Source: Rhynchopus sp. YZ270_cl-10 (taxonomy: Eukaryota; Euglenozoa; Diplonemea; Diplonemida; Diplonemidae). Taken from it: DNA of 64,000 nucleotides. Below are positions 11,256-23,373 of the stretch, in pieces (positions within the stretch are counted from its first letter, which is position 1; every line of letters begins with the position of its first letter). The notes beneath the pieces were generated by a model. It was not told the DNA's origin. It did not search any database and was given only the letters and a program-made list of their open reading frames with translations. A program made the position numbers and the translations under genes. The stretch lies in assembly GCA_964035575.1 (NCBI GenBank), contig OZ037875.1, forward strand, positions 558,001-622,000, read 5' to 3'.

Positions 11256-12476
11256 GCACTACAGAATTTTTTTTGTTTAGACCGGGTCTTCTGTACTCAA
11301 TGCCATCTCTTGAAGGGCTGGATGCATACAAACCACATCTCTTTCATAAGAGTATGCAGAGATGGTCGGTACTTGGTTAGGACGCTGTCAAATGTCTGGA
11401 GGTGCAACTTTTTGGCATGCTCGATTTTTGCATCCGGGACCACATATTTCAATCACAAAAATTTCTCGTTCGTACCTCATGGGTAAGGGGCTACTTTGCT
11501 CTGTTCGCTGACCTGCGCTGGAACGAAGCGATGACAGCTTTATTGCTGCTCATCATCATCTGCCTAGTTTGGACCAACGAGAACTCTCGTGCACCCACCC
11601 ACTCCTGGATGACAACCTCTGTACGACAACGCTGTGTGAGGCGCTTCATAGGTGTGCTGAAGTTAGCCATGCATCATACAACTCATAACCAGATGCTACA
11701 CTTCTGGGTGAGTTGAGGCACTCTTTTCCAATACCTGGGAGTATGGTTTCGAGCACGTTGCACGCTGTACCATTACAGTTAGTTTGCAAGGAGGGGAGAA
11801 GGTGCTAGAATAACGAGGAAACGCACCACAACAATACTTATTCTAACGTTATTTCCATAGGGGTGAAACAAGGCAGGGATGTTGTAGACATCGGGTGTTA
11901 CAACATTTGACTCTTTTACCGGCCACCTGTTCTCTCGACACTGCGAACAGAACAGCGTCCCCCAACTGCGTTGCAGCAGGACTATATCAGTAGTGGTGTA
12001 CACCACGAGGCTGGATTCAACAACTGTGCCACCTGCAGTGCTCACCCAGGCAACTGCATTCCCATGAGGGGAGGTACGGAAAAAGCGCTTTGCTTCCTAT
12101 ACTACTGACCACGAGAGTTCGTGTGAGTTGAACGTATGGTTTGTCTGCTGTGCTTCATGCAGTTGTGGGCCTCAGTCCGAAGGGAAGACGAACTTCTGCG
12201 AAAGCATTCGACAAGAATGTCTTCATTAATTAATCAAGAACGAGAGTGTGGGGATCGAAGATGATCAGATACCGTCGTAGTCCACGACTGTAAACGATGC
12301 CGTCTCAGGATCGAAGGGCGCTCAATTATGGCCCCTACGGCACTACCCTTGAAACGAGAAATCAAAGATTATGGGTTCAGGGGGGAGTACGTTCGCAAGG
12401 CTGAAACTTTGTGTACTATCTTGTCAACAGACAAGGTTTAGTGCGTGGATGTTTTCGCTTTTTTGCAATCCTGTCC

Positions 12477-12515
12477 GAGGACGGGTTCTGTACAACAAAG
12501 TCGCCCGAAGGCTAA
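12477..12515. repeat. Fragment related to family A (GGTTCTGTACAACAA type)
   Basis: GGTTCTGTACAACAA followed by GTCGCCCGAAGG resembles the repeat pieces at 36205-36240 and 54503-54535. Short and degraded. Confidence 0.45.
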
Positions 12516-12995
12516 TGAATTTCAAAGGTATAGATGCAGATCATCCTCAATCCTTTCTTGAAAACTTTTTTACCCTTCCTTTAAGGAAGGGAGCATGCAC
12601 GGTCCTGGAAGCTCTAAGAAAATGGAGTCGGCGGGCTAAAGAGGAAGTTGCCTTCCTGAACGTACACACACCACTAGCAAAAAGGGGGGGTGTCGTCACT
12701 CACCTATATCAGCATTGAAATAACATTGATTACCAATGGTACACTCCAATGAAACTTAAAGGGATTGACGGAACACCAGAAACACCCACACACGGGAGCT
12801 GGCAAAGAGGGTCGAAAACGAAGTAGTTCGAGTAGTGGACACTGAGATTGCACACGTGCACGCTCTTGCCCCATGGCAAGACCACAGCTTACGCAGAGAG
12901 TAGCCATTAGACGCATCCTGCATCAACCCAGCACAGTGCGCATTCCTGACATAAGGGAATGGAAGGCTTCGCATGCTCAAGAACAACATAATTAA

Positions 12996-13090
12996 GTTGA
13001 AATACAACAGCCCTCTCGTGAACAGTGTACCTTTGGTACAATGACCGGCACCGAGTGGACCCCACCATGCAGTCCATTTCGAACATAAGA
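12996..13090. repeat. Dispersed repeat family B, copy 1
   Basis: It shares CCTCTCGTGAACAGTGTACC, a GGTACAATGACCG segment, CACCGAGTGGACCCC and CCATGCAGTCC with 26630-26750 and 54735-54865. Confidence 0.75.
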
Positions 13091-14164
13091 GGAAGGTTTA
13101 CGAGTTTGCAGGTGTGAGCCTCTGCTCAAAACACTATCTTGCAGTATCGGAGGAGCGGGTTGAACAAATTCGGCGTTCACGATAGAAGTGATCAAAGAAA
13201 TATTTCATTCATCAGAAACCGAAGCAAACAACACGAACACACCTTCACCCGAGGTTCAATAGTGAGGTGCAACTTTGAACATCTGAGTGTTCTGGGTCAA
13301 TACCCTTGCATCATCCTAGGACAGTTCCTTACACCCAAGGCTGTTTCTCAGGGAAGTATTTTGTACCTTGGGGCGGGAGTGTGCAAAACCGCCACGTTGT
13401 GCACCTCCACCAGAAAGTGTCAGCAGCAGCAACGCCACTCCCGTCCTTCCTCTTCAGACAGGATCAACGCCCGCGTAACGCCAGAAACCTCCCCCCTGAA
13501 TAAGTTACTAAAAGCGGAAGTGGTTTACACCGTCAATCAGAATGCCTGCAGCCTTGCCCTCAAAGCAACTCGGTGGCGAGACAGAAGAAGACGGCGCGAT
13601 TCCGACTCTTGCAAACAATGAAGCACCCACGCGTTAGGAGGAAGGACGGGACCCTCACCCTCTATGGCGCTTCATTCCAGAAGACTTACTCCTCCAACGT
13701 ATGGCCCCCATCGTACGCTTGCACCACATGCCGACAAATTGCCGGTTCAGGCTTGGGCTCTGCCCTGTTCACTCGCCGTTACTAGGTTGCGTGAGTCACT
13801 CGAGGGAAACTGGAACACTTGCATAACGTGGCACTGCACTGTTCCAACAGCAAAAAAGCAGGCGCTGTTAGCAACCATGCGAGGAAAAGAGTGAGTCCAA
13901 AAAAGGGGTACGGAAAGTCAGAAGTGCACTGTACGCCATGCGCAAGAAAAGGGGGAGAGCAGAAAGGTAAGACGAACCTAAGTCTCGCGTGTTCAGGCAC
14001 CCAAGAAAAGTGAAGTTGATAGTGCAAACACAGGAGGCAGGTACTGACACTCCATGAGGGGACGAGGCACGAGATGAACACTACGTTCGGCTTGATCGCG
14101 AAGCACAATTTCTGCTCCAAACACCTCTGTGGGCGCAGGCACCGGTGTTCACGGGGGGAAACAA

Positions 14165-14290
14165 AGAGTAGTTGAAACGTGCTAAAACGCAAACTCTCAG
14201 TCGAGCTCATGCAAAGGGTGGGACGTGGGTGTTCCGTACCGTAAGAGAACGGCGGTTGTGAGAAGAGGCGGTTCACAACCGCTCGGCGAA
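14165..14290. repeat. Dispersed repeat family D, copy 2, with perfect stem
   Basis: Matches 2341-2412 and continues past it into a perfect 10-bp inverted repeat, GCGGTTGTGA (14252-14261) and TCACAACCGC (14273-14282), separated by 11 nt. The piece at 52775-52825 carries a related but altered hairpin. Confidence 0.7.
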
Positions 14291-17200
14291 TAACTTCTTT
14301 ATGCCCCAGACTTTTAACGGCCAAAAACCCCCATATGATTTTGCACGTGTTACCGTGGGAGCATAGCGGAACCCTAAGGGCAATCATGGATCAGTTCGTA
14401 AACGCTCACGTGCCAACTAATGCCATCGCTTTGGGGGTGCGACTTGTCTTGCGGCATCAGATGACTCCTTATGTAGTGGGGGGATCTAGGGGTGGGGGGC
14501 AGCATTCTCTACCTGGCTTCTGAAGAAGGGTCTTCCCTTGGGGCTGCCGCGAAGTGCAATGCGGACTCGAGAAGTCATTTACAGGCAGCACACCTCACCC
14601 CTGGGTGTGGCAGCTCTCGTGTACAATAAGCTGGCGTGACTCCAGCCCAAACCAAACAAATGCTACACTGAGCCTCAAACATGCAACACATGCAAAAGTC
14701 GCTATTTTTCGAAGAACGACGGTAGGCAGGATCAACGAATCGCAAGACGTACAATGCAGGAACACTGTGCACGTACACCCGCTCGTGCACAGTCGCTGCA
14801 GCCTTCGCGCTCAACTCAAGAGCAGCACTCTCCATCCTGTGCTGCATGAATATGGGAGCATCCTTAGTGCACCAGAGATGGACGGCGTCTGTGGGAAGGA
14901 AATGAAGACCACTTCATCCACAAAGCGCCTGAATAGCTCCTACTACTGTCTTCGGTGATCACCCCACCACCCCAGCACAACATCACTACCCTCTGAACGC
15001 ATCGCCCGCTTCCCCGACCTCCTTCCGGTGTCTGTCCTGACACTTGAACATACAACGGATGTTGAGTGATTACATCATGGAAACGGTATCACTTAACGCG
15101 ATGCCAACCATAAACAACTGGGAGAGGTCCGCAAGCCCCCCAACGCCACACGAACAGAGGGAACCCCTACCAACGTTGCGAGGATTTGGCCATGCGTTGG
15201 GTACATTAAAGGAAGACACCATAGGAAGACGCGTAGCAGGGCTTTACGGGTTTGCGCATACTGTTGCACCAAAGGCCTACTCTGCTGTCGAAGCGCTGAG
15301 GGCACGGAACCCTTACAGCGTAGCGTGCATTCTCGAGTACTCCAAATGCCGCCACTGTTTAAACAGGTTGGGTAATGGCAAAAGGTATAAGAATCACGTT
15401 GGCTGGTTCAGCGAGAAAGCAGAAAAAAGGCCTTTGCCGCAGAGAGAGCCTGGATAGTGAAGGATGTCAGAAGCCAAACCCATCTTACCCGGGGGAGGGT
15501 TGTCTTACTTTTACATCTTCCGTTCCACTGAACGGTGTTCGTTACCTGGCAGAGTGCGGGAGGAGGACGTAACAGTATTGCAGGAAACGGAGAACGGGGA
15601 GGTGACGGCTGAGTACAGAGCGTCTTGGCTGGCAGTTTCGACATTAGCATGAGCATGGGGTGCACGGTGGTGGGTAGATTGCAAAGCGCATTGTGTGCAT
15701 TGCGTCTAAAAGTTGTGTGCTATGGCTTCGACGAACTCCGTACCAAAGAGGGTGCGACAAACACTGCTGACCCTGATTGTGGGGCACCGTGTCTGCGCCG
15801 AAGAAAGATAAAATACGAACTTCCTGCCTTTGCGTAAGTGCCATTGAGTCGTGTGTAGTATTTGCTCGTGAATGCGCAGTCCTACGGTTGCGCCAACCAA
15901 AACCCAAAAAAGGAGGAAATAACGAGCTTCAGGGGCCTGTCGGAAAATAAAAATCACATTTTCTCGGATATGTATTTCTTTAAACTGTCCAGAGAAGATC
16001 GATCGGGAAGCAGTTTTTACTGAGACACAGTGCCTCTAACTCGAGCGGTTGACTAGCTGCCGAATGGTGGACCAGGTCTGCTGAGGAAAACTGTAGTCAG
16101 ACACCAGCCTGTCTGGGAAGATCACATGACTTAAAAATTCAAGGAAGCCATGTGTTTTAACACACAGCACAGGGCTGCTGAACCTTACGAGGGCAGGGCA
16201 CCAGCAGATGATAGAAAACAATGTGCCGCAAAGATCCTATAAAGCGGGGGTAGCAAGGTATCGAGAACCTCAGCTGCACCCCGAGGATCAAGAAGTGGGA
16301 TGTGAACGCTTGTCCTGATCAGTAATTATCAGGAGGCATCAGGAGTGGAGGAGAACGAACAACACAGAGCGCAGGAGAGCACAATGAACTGCAAACCCTC
16401 TGGTCGTACGCATCAGGCGAGTTGGCCAGGACGGTCACCTTCAACCAAACAAAGACTCTCACTTGAAGCCCTCTGCCACACACTGCGTGGAACAGGGTGC
16501 ATTTGTGGGGTTGCAAAAAATGGACTCATGTGGATGATGCTGCCCTGAGTGGATGGTTCTGTCTCAGAACTGAGCGTTACTCAGTTGCTCGATGTAATCG
16601 AACCATGTAGAGAAGGGAGAGGACAGAATGCTACGAGCTTCTATGTAAACAAATAACTGCCAACCACTTCACATCGAAAGATGAACACCGGATGATACGA
16701 AAGTTACCAAGGCACAACAAACGCCTGAAAGCCCCAGTGATGCTGGCCTTCCTCAATATCCAAGACCTTCTTCCTAAGAACAACGTTGACAGGACTATTT
16801 GCGGCTCGTGGTTCCCCCCCACCCCTATCATCCCTTGACCAACAGGTCTTTAGAAACCAAAAATACTTCTGAAAAATTTCATCCCGAAAATAGAAGTTTT
16901 TGACGCTCATCACGTAAAAACCCATGGGAGGTTGTGGTGAAACGCACACACCCCGACCTGTTTGGTGAGGTGTGGCTCTGCAGCGCGGTTTGTCCCCAGA
17001 ACTGTGTGTTCAAAATGCTTTGTTTCTATTTCCTCCTTCATTTCATGAGACGACCAAAAAAAAACCCCCCCTTGTAAACTTTCCATGATAACCCCAGTCG
17101 GAAATGCCAACACAGACTATGCATTGAGCTTTCTGCAGTTTGTTTATTGCAATACAGCGAGCTCAGAGGAACACAAGGACGTGCACTACTGCATACCCGC

Positions 17201-17299
17201 GGATTTTTTGGGTTCTAACCTCACAAGCAAAACTTTGTGACCTGAGAGGTAAGGTCTGCATCGTGTACACAGGACGGATGTTTTTCTTCACCTCGTCTT

Positions 17300-18600
17300 A
17301 AATCAAGGTGCAGCCCCTTCCCTGCCCTCCCCCAACCCTGAGAAGCATCCCCACCCAATGCTGCAATACTGGCCCAACACAAGCATCGCACGAGGACACC
17401 AAAACACCCACAACAGACAGCTGGACTACAACGCACCAAGCAAATGTATGCCAATTCCTCCCCCCTTCCCACCCTACCCCCTTCCTCCTATTCGCCACTG
17501 CAAGCAGATCCCTATTTGCCCTCTCTCCCTCTGCATCATGGATGACACGGAAGTCTGCATTCTACCTCATCAGACTGCCCCAACCCCTCACTCCAGGGCT
17601 CCCCCCCCCTTCGCGGATGACATAGCGTACCCACCTCTGTTCTTTTCCTCGACTGCTTTCCTCCGTTGTGCTGTGGTGCCATGGAAGCCATACTGCCTCT
17701 GCACGCACACACAGACTTCAGCGGTTTCTCTATGCTACGCCATGCACCCCCTTCACCCTAATAAGGCTACAATTGGACACCTTTTCAAACAACCTTTCTT
17801 TTTGCGTCTCAGGTTGCTCAATGAATAACTCAGGTGCACCCTCCCACCCCCCGCAAGAATCCAGCCTTGAAGCGGTTCCCATGGTCTTTCCCTGTAGTCT
17901 CATAGCTTGCACGGTCAAACATGCTTCAAAGCATATGACGGTAAACTCGAAAGCATCTCCACCTCCTGTCCACAGGATGCGCGCCAGCCGTCTCTCACGC
18001 TGCATCGTTCCCCATCACCCTCATCGTGCTGCAAGGCCATCGCTACCCACGAGAAACATGAGAGCGGGAAATGCCCTGCCGGAATTGCACGAAGGGGGGT
18101 GACCTCAGGAAGCCCCCACCCGAACACATCACAGCGCAAACAAAAAATCAGGCCTCCATCGCGGCATACCATCGCAACTCTCTTGTCTTGGTTCTCCCTC
18201 CCACCCCATTTCCCTATCCCCCACAGACACTTCATCATAGCCTCACCTCGTCTCCCACCTACTACGCAATACAAAGAAGCCCATCTCAGCTGACAAAAGA
18301 ATCCGGGGGCGGTACAGTACCTGAAACTCTCGGAAGTGCTCTGTTACTCTCTCCCCTACACAACACCACCCCCAGCATCGCATCGTCCTGACATTGGCAT
18401 CAAAATCAAAAAAAAAACGGAACCCAACGCTCGCTTCAACCACCGCTTCGAACGATCCACAAAACACCGCAGAGGATAGACCACTAGAGAACCCCGTCCC
18501 CTCCCATCCCCTCCCCCTTCCCCCTTCCCTCTTCCCCCCCCTCTTTGCTCCACTCCTCTCTTCTCCTCTCCCTCTTCCACAACTGGGTGAATGTCGCTGT
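17300..18600. other. Pyrimidine-rich stretch of the plus strand
   Basis: Cytosine and thymine dominate the plus strand, reaching near-continuous CCCCTCCC/CCCTTCCC runs around 18490-18590. It codes for nothing I recognise. It could form purine-pyrimidine triplex structures or simply be low-complexity drift. Confidence 0.5.
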
Positions 18601-19343
18601 CCTGCTACACCCAAAAACACCTCGCAAGACACCTTCAAGACCCTCTATGAAAGGCAGGCAATTGTAACGCATTACAATAAAAAAACGCGCTTTTTTTGGT
18701 AGTCTCCCTTCTCCTCCCTAAACCCCCATACCCCAGACCTCCTCCCAGCACAATAGGGCGCACATTCTCTTCTCAATCTGCAGTCCACACTCCTCAGGAC
18801 ATCAAACAACGGCCTATATATGGGAAGAAAAAAACCCCTTATGAGAATCAAGAACACAGTAGACGCTTTCGGCACCAATGAAGGAACCTACTCACAGGGG
18901 TGCCATTACCATCGTTGATAGAGCACACGGTCTTGATGTACAATGCTTTGCACCCACAGCCAACGCTATGACATTACGCACCACATTCCTCCATTTTGCG
19001 GCTCCCCCTTTCCCCCCCATACACCAATCAACCAATCTCGGATACATGCAAATCCATTCATCAGTTAAACTGAAGAAGGTGCAACGGAACCAGATTGGGA
19101 ATGGAGACAACCCCCTTAGCACACCTTGCGGAAGGAAGTGAAGCACAAAAAATAGGGGGAATGTACGCTTTTTTTTTTTCTCAACTTTGATGGCAACTTC
19201 TCTGCTGATGGCTTAACAAAAAATCGCTCCCTCCCAACACTCAACCAAAAGAAAACAAAAAAAAAAAAACACGCAGTAAAGAAAGCGGTTCCCATTGGGC
19301 TAGACTAACCACTGTACTACCTTTCTCTCCCCAGAAAAAAAAA

Positions 19344-20807
19344 TCAGTTGTTCGCGACCTTCGGCTCCGATGCGTAGCCGGAAGCGATGCCGTGGAGGCC
19401 TTCAGCTATTTCGGTTTGGACTTCGGTTTCTCCTGTTCTTGCTTCGAGGCCTTGGTATTCTCTTGCGTGCATGCGTTTGACAAGCGCGCTTCCTTCGAAG
19501 GCGATGAGCTCACGTTTGACGTACTCGACCATTCCACCTTCGTCACCTTCTTCGCCTTCGGGGAGTGCAGGGAGGGCGTGCTCTGCACCACCACGTACCT
19601 TTCCTGTTACAAGGCTGACGTCGTGCTCCATGATGGCACCGCCTTCGTAGTGCCGGAGGACAGGGGAGAGCTCCAGAGAGTAGTATTGTGGGGTGAGAAG
19701 TGGGTTGCATTCAGTGTCGTTGTCGGCTTCTGACAGTGCGCAAGCAATGTCGATAGGGGTGACAACAGGCTTCGGGTATTCCTTCGCGTCAAACCAGGTG
19801 CTCTGCGGGCAGGCAATCACGCAGTACAAATCGACCTCCTCGTAGTTCGCAAGCTTCGGGACGTTCGGCTTCCCCACGTAGACAACGATGCTCTGCTTGC
19901 CGCTCTCCGCAATGATTTTCTGCATATGCTGCACAGCCGCCGCATACCCCTCAATAGCAAGCGACACCACCACAATCGCCACCACCTCCGCATCCTTAAT
20001 CTTCTCCATGGTAAAGTACCGCGACCGCAGCCTCCTCTGCACTGTCTTATACACCGCACAGCACGTCTGGTCCACCACCTCCAAAACCCCTGTATCCGAC
20101 ACCACCAACAGCTCCTTCCCCGACCCCACCGCCCTCTGGTACTCCTGCCAGAGGTACCCCTGCGTCAGCACACCTTCATCTGACGCAACCAAAATGAGAT
20201 TATCGCTTGTTTCCGGTATCCTCTTCCCGGAGATGACAAACGGCGAGGATTCAAGCTCTGTGCCTGCAACGACTACATTGTCGAATTTCAGCGCCTCGAG
20301 CGCAGCCTGCATGCAGGGCTCCCCAACGACAGTGGCGCGGGCATCCTTCCCTTCAAGGAAGGTTGCTGCTATGGAAGGTAGGTCTGTTAGGGATGGGGGC
20401 TTTGGGTGGACAAAGTGGACGGGCACGCGTGTGGTGGCGGTCATGCAGCTGTGGCCGTATTTGACGACCATATCAGAGTTGCAGTGCTGGGCAGTGATTT
20501 CGTCGACACAGCACGGTGCGAAGAGGGTGTCCGCCATCACAAAGAAGAGAACGCCCTCACAGCGGTCGCGCAGCAGGGTGTGGATCATGGTTGCGTCGCG
20601 CAGAAGCCAGTCGGGGAGCTGCAGGGCCACCCGCGTAGCGCCGTGCTGCTTCACCGCTGCCACCGTCGCTGCCACGTCGTACAGTCCCTCTGCAGCCTCT
20701 GCAGTCAGCTCTGCCTTCCGTTGACTCCTCCTCCCATGGATCTGCACGAGACCGTCTTCAACACTCCTTTGCATCACCGCGCTGCCGTCATCTGTCAAGG
20801 CTGCCAT
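19344..20807 (-). CDS. DPH2: Diphthamide biosynthesis protein 2 (Dph2)
   Basis: 487 residues, the usual Dph2 length. Dph2 pairs with Dph1 in the radical-SAM-type Fe-S enzyme that adds the 3-amino-3-carboxypropyl group to the conserved histidine of elongation factor 2, the first step of diphthamide synthesis in the cytosol. Seen: ALQLPDWLL (about 61-69); APCCVDEITAQH with Cys99/Cys100; VVKYGHSC with Cys121; and IACPQSTWFDAKEY with Cys333, followed by PVVTPIDI. The CCVDE-x6-H form and the CP...D-KE...P..TP block fit Dph2 better than Dph1. The start at 20807 follows a CAG acceptor ending at 20823; in-frame sequence further upstream is low-complexity and is left out. A single exon with no break seen. 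The gene is unrelated in function to its neighbours. Confidence 0.93.
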   Translation of the reverse strand: MAALTDDGSAVMQRSVEDGLVQIHGRRSQRKAELTAEAAEGLYDVAATVAAVKQHGATRVALQLPDWLLRDATMIHTLLRDRCEGVLFFVMADTLFAPCCVDEITAQHCNSDMVVKYGHSCMTATTRVPVHFVHPKPPSLTDLPSIAATFLEGKDARATVVGEPCMQAALEALKFDNVVVAGTELESSPFVISGKRIPETSDNLILVASDEGVLTQGYLWQEYQRAVGSGKELLVVSDTGVLEVVDQTCCAVYKTVQRRLRSRYFTMEKIKDAEVVAIVVVSLAIEGYAAAVQHMQKIIAESGKQSIVVYVGKPNVPKLANYEEVDLYCVIACPQSTWFDAKEYPKPVVTPIDIACALSEADNDTECNPLLTPQYYSLELSPVLRHYEGGAIMEHDVSLVTGKVRGGAEHALPALPEGEEGDEGGMVEYVKRELIAFEGSALVKRMHAREYQGLEARTGETEVQTEIAEGLHGIASGYASEPKVANN

Positions 20808-20823
20808 TGCTTCGTATTGGTTC

Positions 20824-21666
20824 TGATGGGATGGTAATCGTGTTATAGGCCAATGAGAAGGTGTCAAAAAGAAAAAGTGAAGTTGAGTATAGTGCAAGTG
20901 CAGGAAGAGGTATTGGCAGAATCCGTGGGATGGTACAGAACCCCGAAGTATTGCATTTTGAGGAGTTGTTGGAAAACTGTAAAAGCAAGTCGCACAAAAA
21001 AGAGGGGAGGGAGCGCGGTGTTTATCAAAGATGTGAATTTTGCGTTCTGAGTTCTTATATTTCAAAAAAGAAAACCGGGTTGTGTACAACAGCAATATCA
21101 CCTCCAAAGGGAAGGAAGAAAAGAGAGAGAAAAAAACTACGCCGATTATGCGCACATCAAAAATGAAAGGCTAGGATGCTTGCAATATATGACATACACC
21201 TGAAACCCTGACACGCACATCAAAGACTTGAGTAGCTCATGCCATATCGAGCACCAAAAAAGTGTACAAAAATACCCTACCCTTTTTATAAACTCAGATT
21301 TTATATTTCTGAAATATACAACAAAAAAATGTTAATATGTTCGTTCATTCCTTTTTCGGCAACGCAAACACGTTGCTTGGAAAAGAAAAAAAATTGAAAT
21401 GAGCTATTTGAAGAGTGAACGAAATCTGTTGTAGACCCGCACTCTAGGAGCAACGCCGCTGTCAATCATAATGGAAAAGTTTCTCAGATGAAGCTAAGCC
21501 TCTCGTGCTTAGCCACCTTCATAAATGCAACATGAAAGACACGGCTAGAAACAGCCCAACCCCGTGTAAACAAAAAGCTGCGCCAATTTTTTTAGAGGCA
21601 CGTATACACCTGAAAGACGAACAGAAACAAAACTAACAAAAAAAAAAAGCCCCCCACCCCCATCCC
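20824..21666. other. Spacer between DPH2 and the TRAF-type gene
   Basis: AT-rich with no gene. It includes a family E-like piece (about 20875-20912), a family F-like piece (about 21490-21525) and a poly-A run just downstream of the next gene's stop at 21667. Confidence 0.6.
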
Positions 21667-22854
21667 CTATTTCCCTGGCAACTTCAGCGGGGCCAACGTT
21701 GCACCATTGCAGGACCCTGCACCAAAGCCGCTGAGGGGTGTTGGGGATGCTCGCGCAATGAGTCTAAGGGATTCGTTTTCAGCCTCGAGAGAGGTGACCC
21801 GCGTCTGGAGCTGTGTTATCGCCTGCAGAAGCACCTGCAGCACGTCGTCTGCACACTCCTTTGCGCCCCCAGCCCCAACCCCGACCCCACCAGAGGACAG
21901 CTCCTCCACTTTCCCCCAGAGCTCCTCGTTGTGTGCGCCACTGGGGCTGCCGGCACCACTCCCCGAGCCCCATGCTGCCACCTGGCGCTTCAACATCCCA
22001 GAACGGCTGCCTGACTGGCGCCGTGAATTCGTGGACTGCCCAGTCGGACAGTTCGACGACGGTGATGTGTTTGAAGGAAGCTTCAATGAGTTTGGGGGTG
22101 AGTCGCGTGGTCTCCTTTTGTGTAGAGGGCGGTCGGGGGGTGTGATGCTGACGCGTGTGTGCTCCTCGATGGAGTCGTGCGAATGTGCTGGGGAGACCTC
22201 GTTGCATCCTGAAGCGATTGCAAGCATTGTGTTTGACTCTAGGATGTCGGAGTCCTCTGCGTGCACACAGTCTGCAATGTGTGCTTCCAACTCAACCACC
22301 AGCACGCTCTCATCGCAGTGCGGGCACACCGTGGGCAGGCGGGGGCAGAGATGCGATGCGTGCGCAGCCATCTCGTCACGCCGCACCTTGCATTTGCACA
22401 TCTCACAGGTGATGGGTAGGAACAGCTTGCACTCCTTCAAATGCGCTGCAAAGTCGTTGATCGGGCCCTGCCACTCACATCCCTTCGCTTTGTTGGAGCA
22501 GATGATCGGGAGTGCGTTGATGCACTCCTGCTTCTCCTCCTGCAGCACCAGAAGCGAGTGGTCTATTGTCGCCGTACAGGAGGACACCGGACACTTCGAA
22601 GTATTGCGTGTCATATTCACGATACATTTTCTGCAGAACTGGTGTTTGCAGGCGGGGTTCTCCACAGGCGTCTGCATGACACCCTTGCCCACATCGCATA
22701 TCAAAGAAAAGGGCGGATGCTCTACAAACTGTGTCAACTTATGACACGCAGACTCAAGCCCTTCATAAGTAAACCCAACTGACCGCCGTCTTTTATCCTC
22801 TCCAGGAACCAATAACGCTGGTGGCGGTGACACCGACTGTCCTGACTGTGACAT
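21667..22854 (-). CDS. RING-like/TRAF-type zinc-finger/coiled-coil protein
   Basis: 395 residues in one exon. A RING-like domain covers about 53-93: Cys53, then Cys69, His71, Cys74, Cys77, Cys88 and Cys93 (CKHQFCRKC...KCPVSSC). The second Cys of the usual first CxxC pair is replaced (CDVG), so one zinc site is incomplete. Three TRAF-type zinc fingers follow: Cys119/Cys126/His138/Cys142, Cys150/Cys153/His165/Cys170 and Cys177/Cys180/His192/Cys196. A Ser/Pro-rich linker (about 205-310) leads to a C-terminal leucine-heptad coiled coil (about 335-375). No TRAF-C (MATH) domain is visible. RING-TRAF proteins are often ubiquitin ligases or signalling adaptors; the degenerate RING makes an adaptor role at least as likely. 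The next in-frame Met lies inside the RING, so the start at 22854 is preferred. Confidence 0.85.
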   Translation of the reverse strand: MSQSGQSVSPPPALLVPGEDKRRRSVGFTYEGLESACHKLTQFVEHPPFSLICDVGKGVMQTPVENPACKHQFCRKCIVNMTRNTSKCPVSSCTATIDHSLLVLQEEKQECINALPIICSNKAKGCEWQGPINDFAAHLKECKLFLPITCEMCKCKVRRDEMAAHASHLCPRLPTVCPHCDESVLVVELEAHIADCVHAEDSDILESNTMLAIASGCNEVSPAHSHDSIEEHTRVSITPPDRPLHKRRPRDSPPNSLKLPSNTSPSSNCPTGQSTNSRRQSGSRSGMLKRQVAAWGSGSGAGSPSGAHNEELWGKVEELSSGGVGVGAGGAKECADDVLQVLLQAITQLQTRVTSLEAENESLRLIARASPTPLSGFGAGSCNGATLAPLKLPGK

Positions 22855-23290
22855 TTCAAAAAAAGGAATGGAAATGATAGAATTAGGGGAAGGGTGGGGG
22901 GGGATAAGAAGAAGATTAAGAGGAAAGGGAGAAGACAGGAAGGCCTACCTACTAGGCCCCTATGGACCCCGTCCCTCCCTTGTCCAGTGTGTAAGGAGGA
23001 AAAAAAAGCTAAGGGAAAGAAGAGTGGGGAAATAATGTGGGCTGTGTCCTGTTTGGTAAGAGAAGTGGGAGGGGAGAGGGATATGGGTTGTGGAAGGGGG
23101 AAACTAACAGTGCCGTTTTTATTTAACTGAGAATCACTCAAAAAAAAAAAAAAAATAATAATGAAGCAGACCGCAACAACAACACAACCCAAAGAATAAC
23201 AATAGTGGCTTATCGAATAGAGAATATAGCAGGGAAAAGGGGAGGGAAAAGAACCACGCAGAAAACACGAGCTTGTTAAATTAATCTTTT

Positions 23291-23372
23291 GCCGTATCGA
23301 CAATCGCCTAAGGACCCCGCGTGGGGGAACCTAGGGTCTGTACTCAATATTGGCCCGACGCCTTTTTCTTTT
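23291..23372. repeat. Dispersed repeat family A, copy 2
   Basis: GTATCGACAATCGCCTAAGG and GGGGGAACCTAGGGTCTGTAC with CAATATTGGCC match the copies at 11186, 33588 and 37141. It directly abuts the left end of the nested element. Confidence 0.75.
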
Positions 23373-23373
23373 T

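Larger units (their letters stand above)
10214..19343. other. 9.1-kb spacer without a supportable gene
   Basis: No open frame here shows a recognisable domain or the codon character of the flanking genes. I see dispersed repeat copies (families A, B, C, D and E, listed separately), a perfect 10-bp stem at 14252-14282, and a long pyrimidine-rich stretch on the plus strand (about 17300-18600, densest at 18490-18590). Poly-T and poly-A runs near 19165-19270 lie just downstream of DPH2. A small multi-exon gene cannot be excluded. Confidence 0.6.

Noticed and set aside
13782-14387. 201-codon minus-strand frame in the 10-19 kb spacer
   Set aside because: Part of it is translated family D repeat, which also appears in other frames at 2314-2496. 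There is no domain and no support for coding.
20808-21155. 116-residue N-terminal extension of DPH2
   Set aside because: It is hydrophobic low-complexity sequence upstream of a CAG acceptor. The shorter form has the normal Dph2 length and cysteine spacing.
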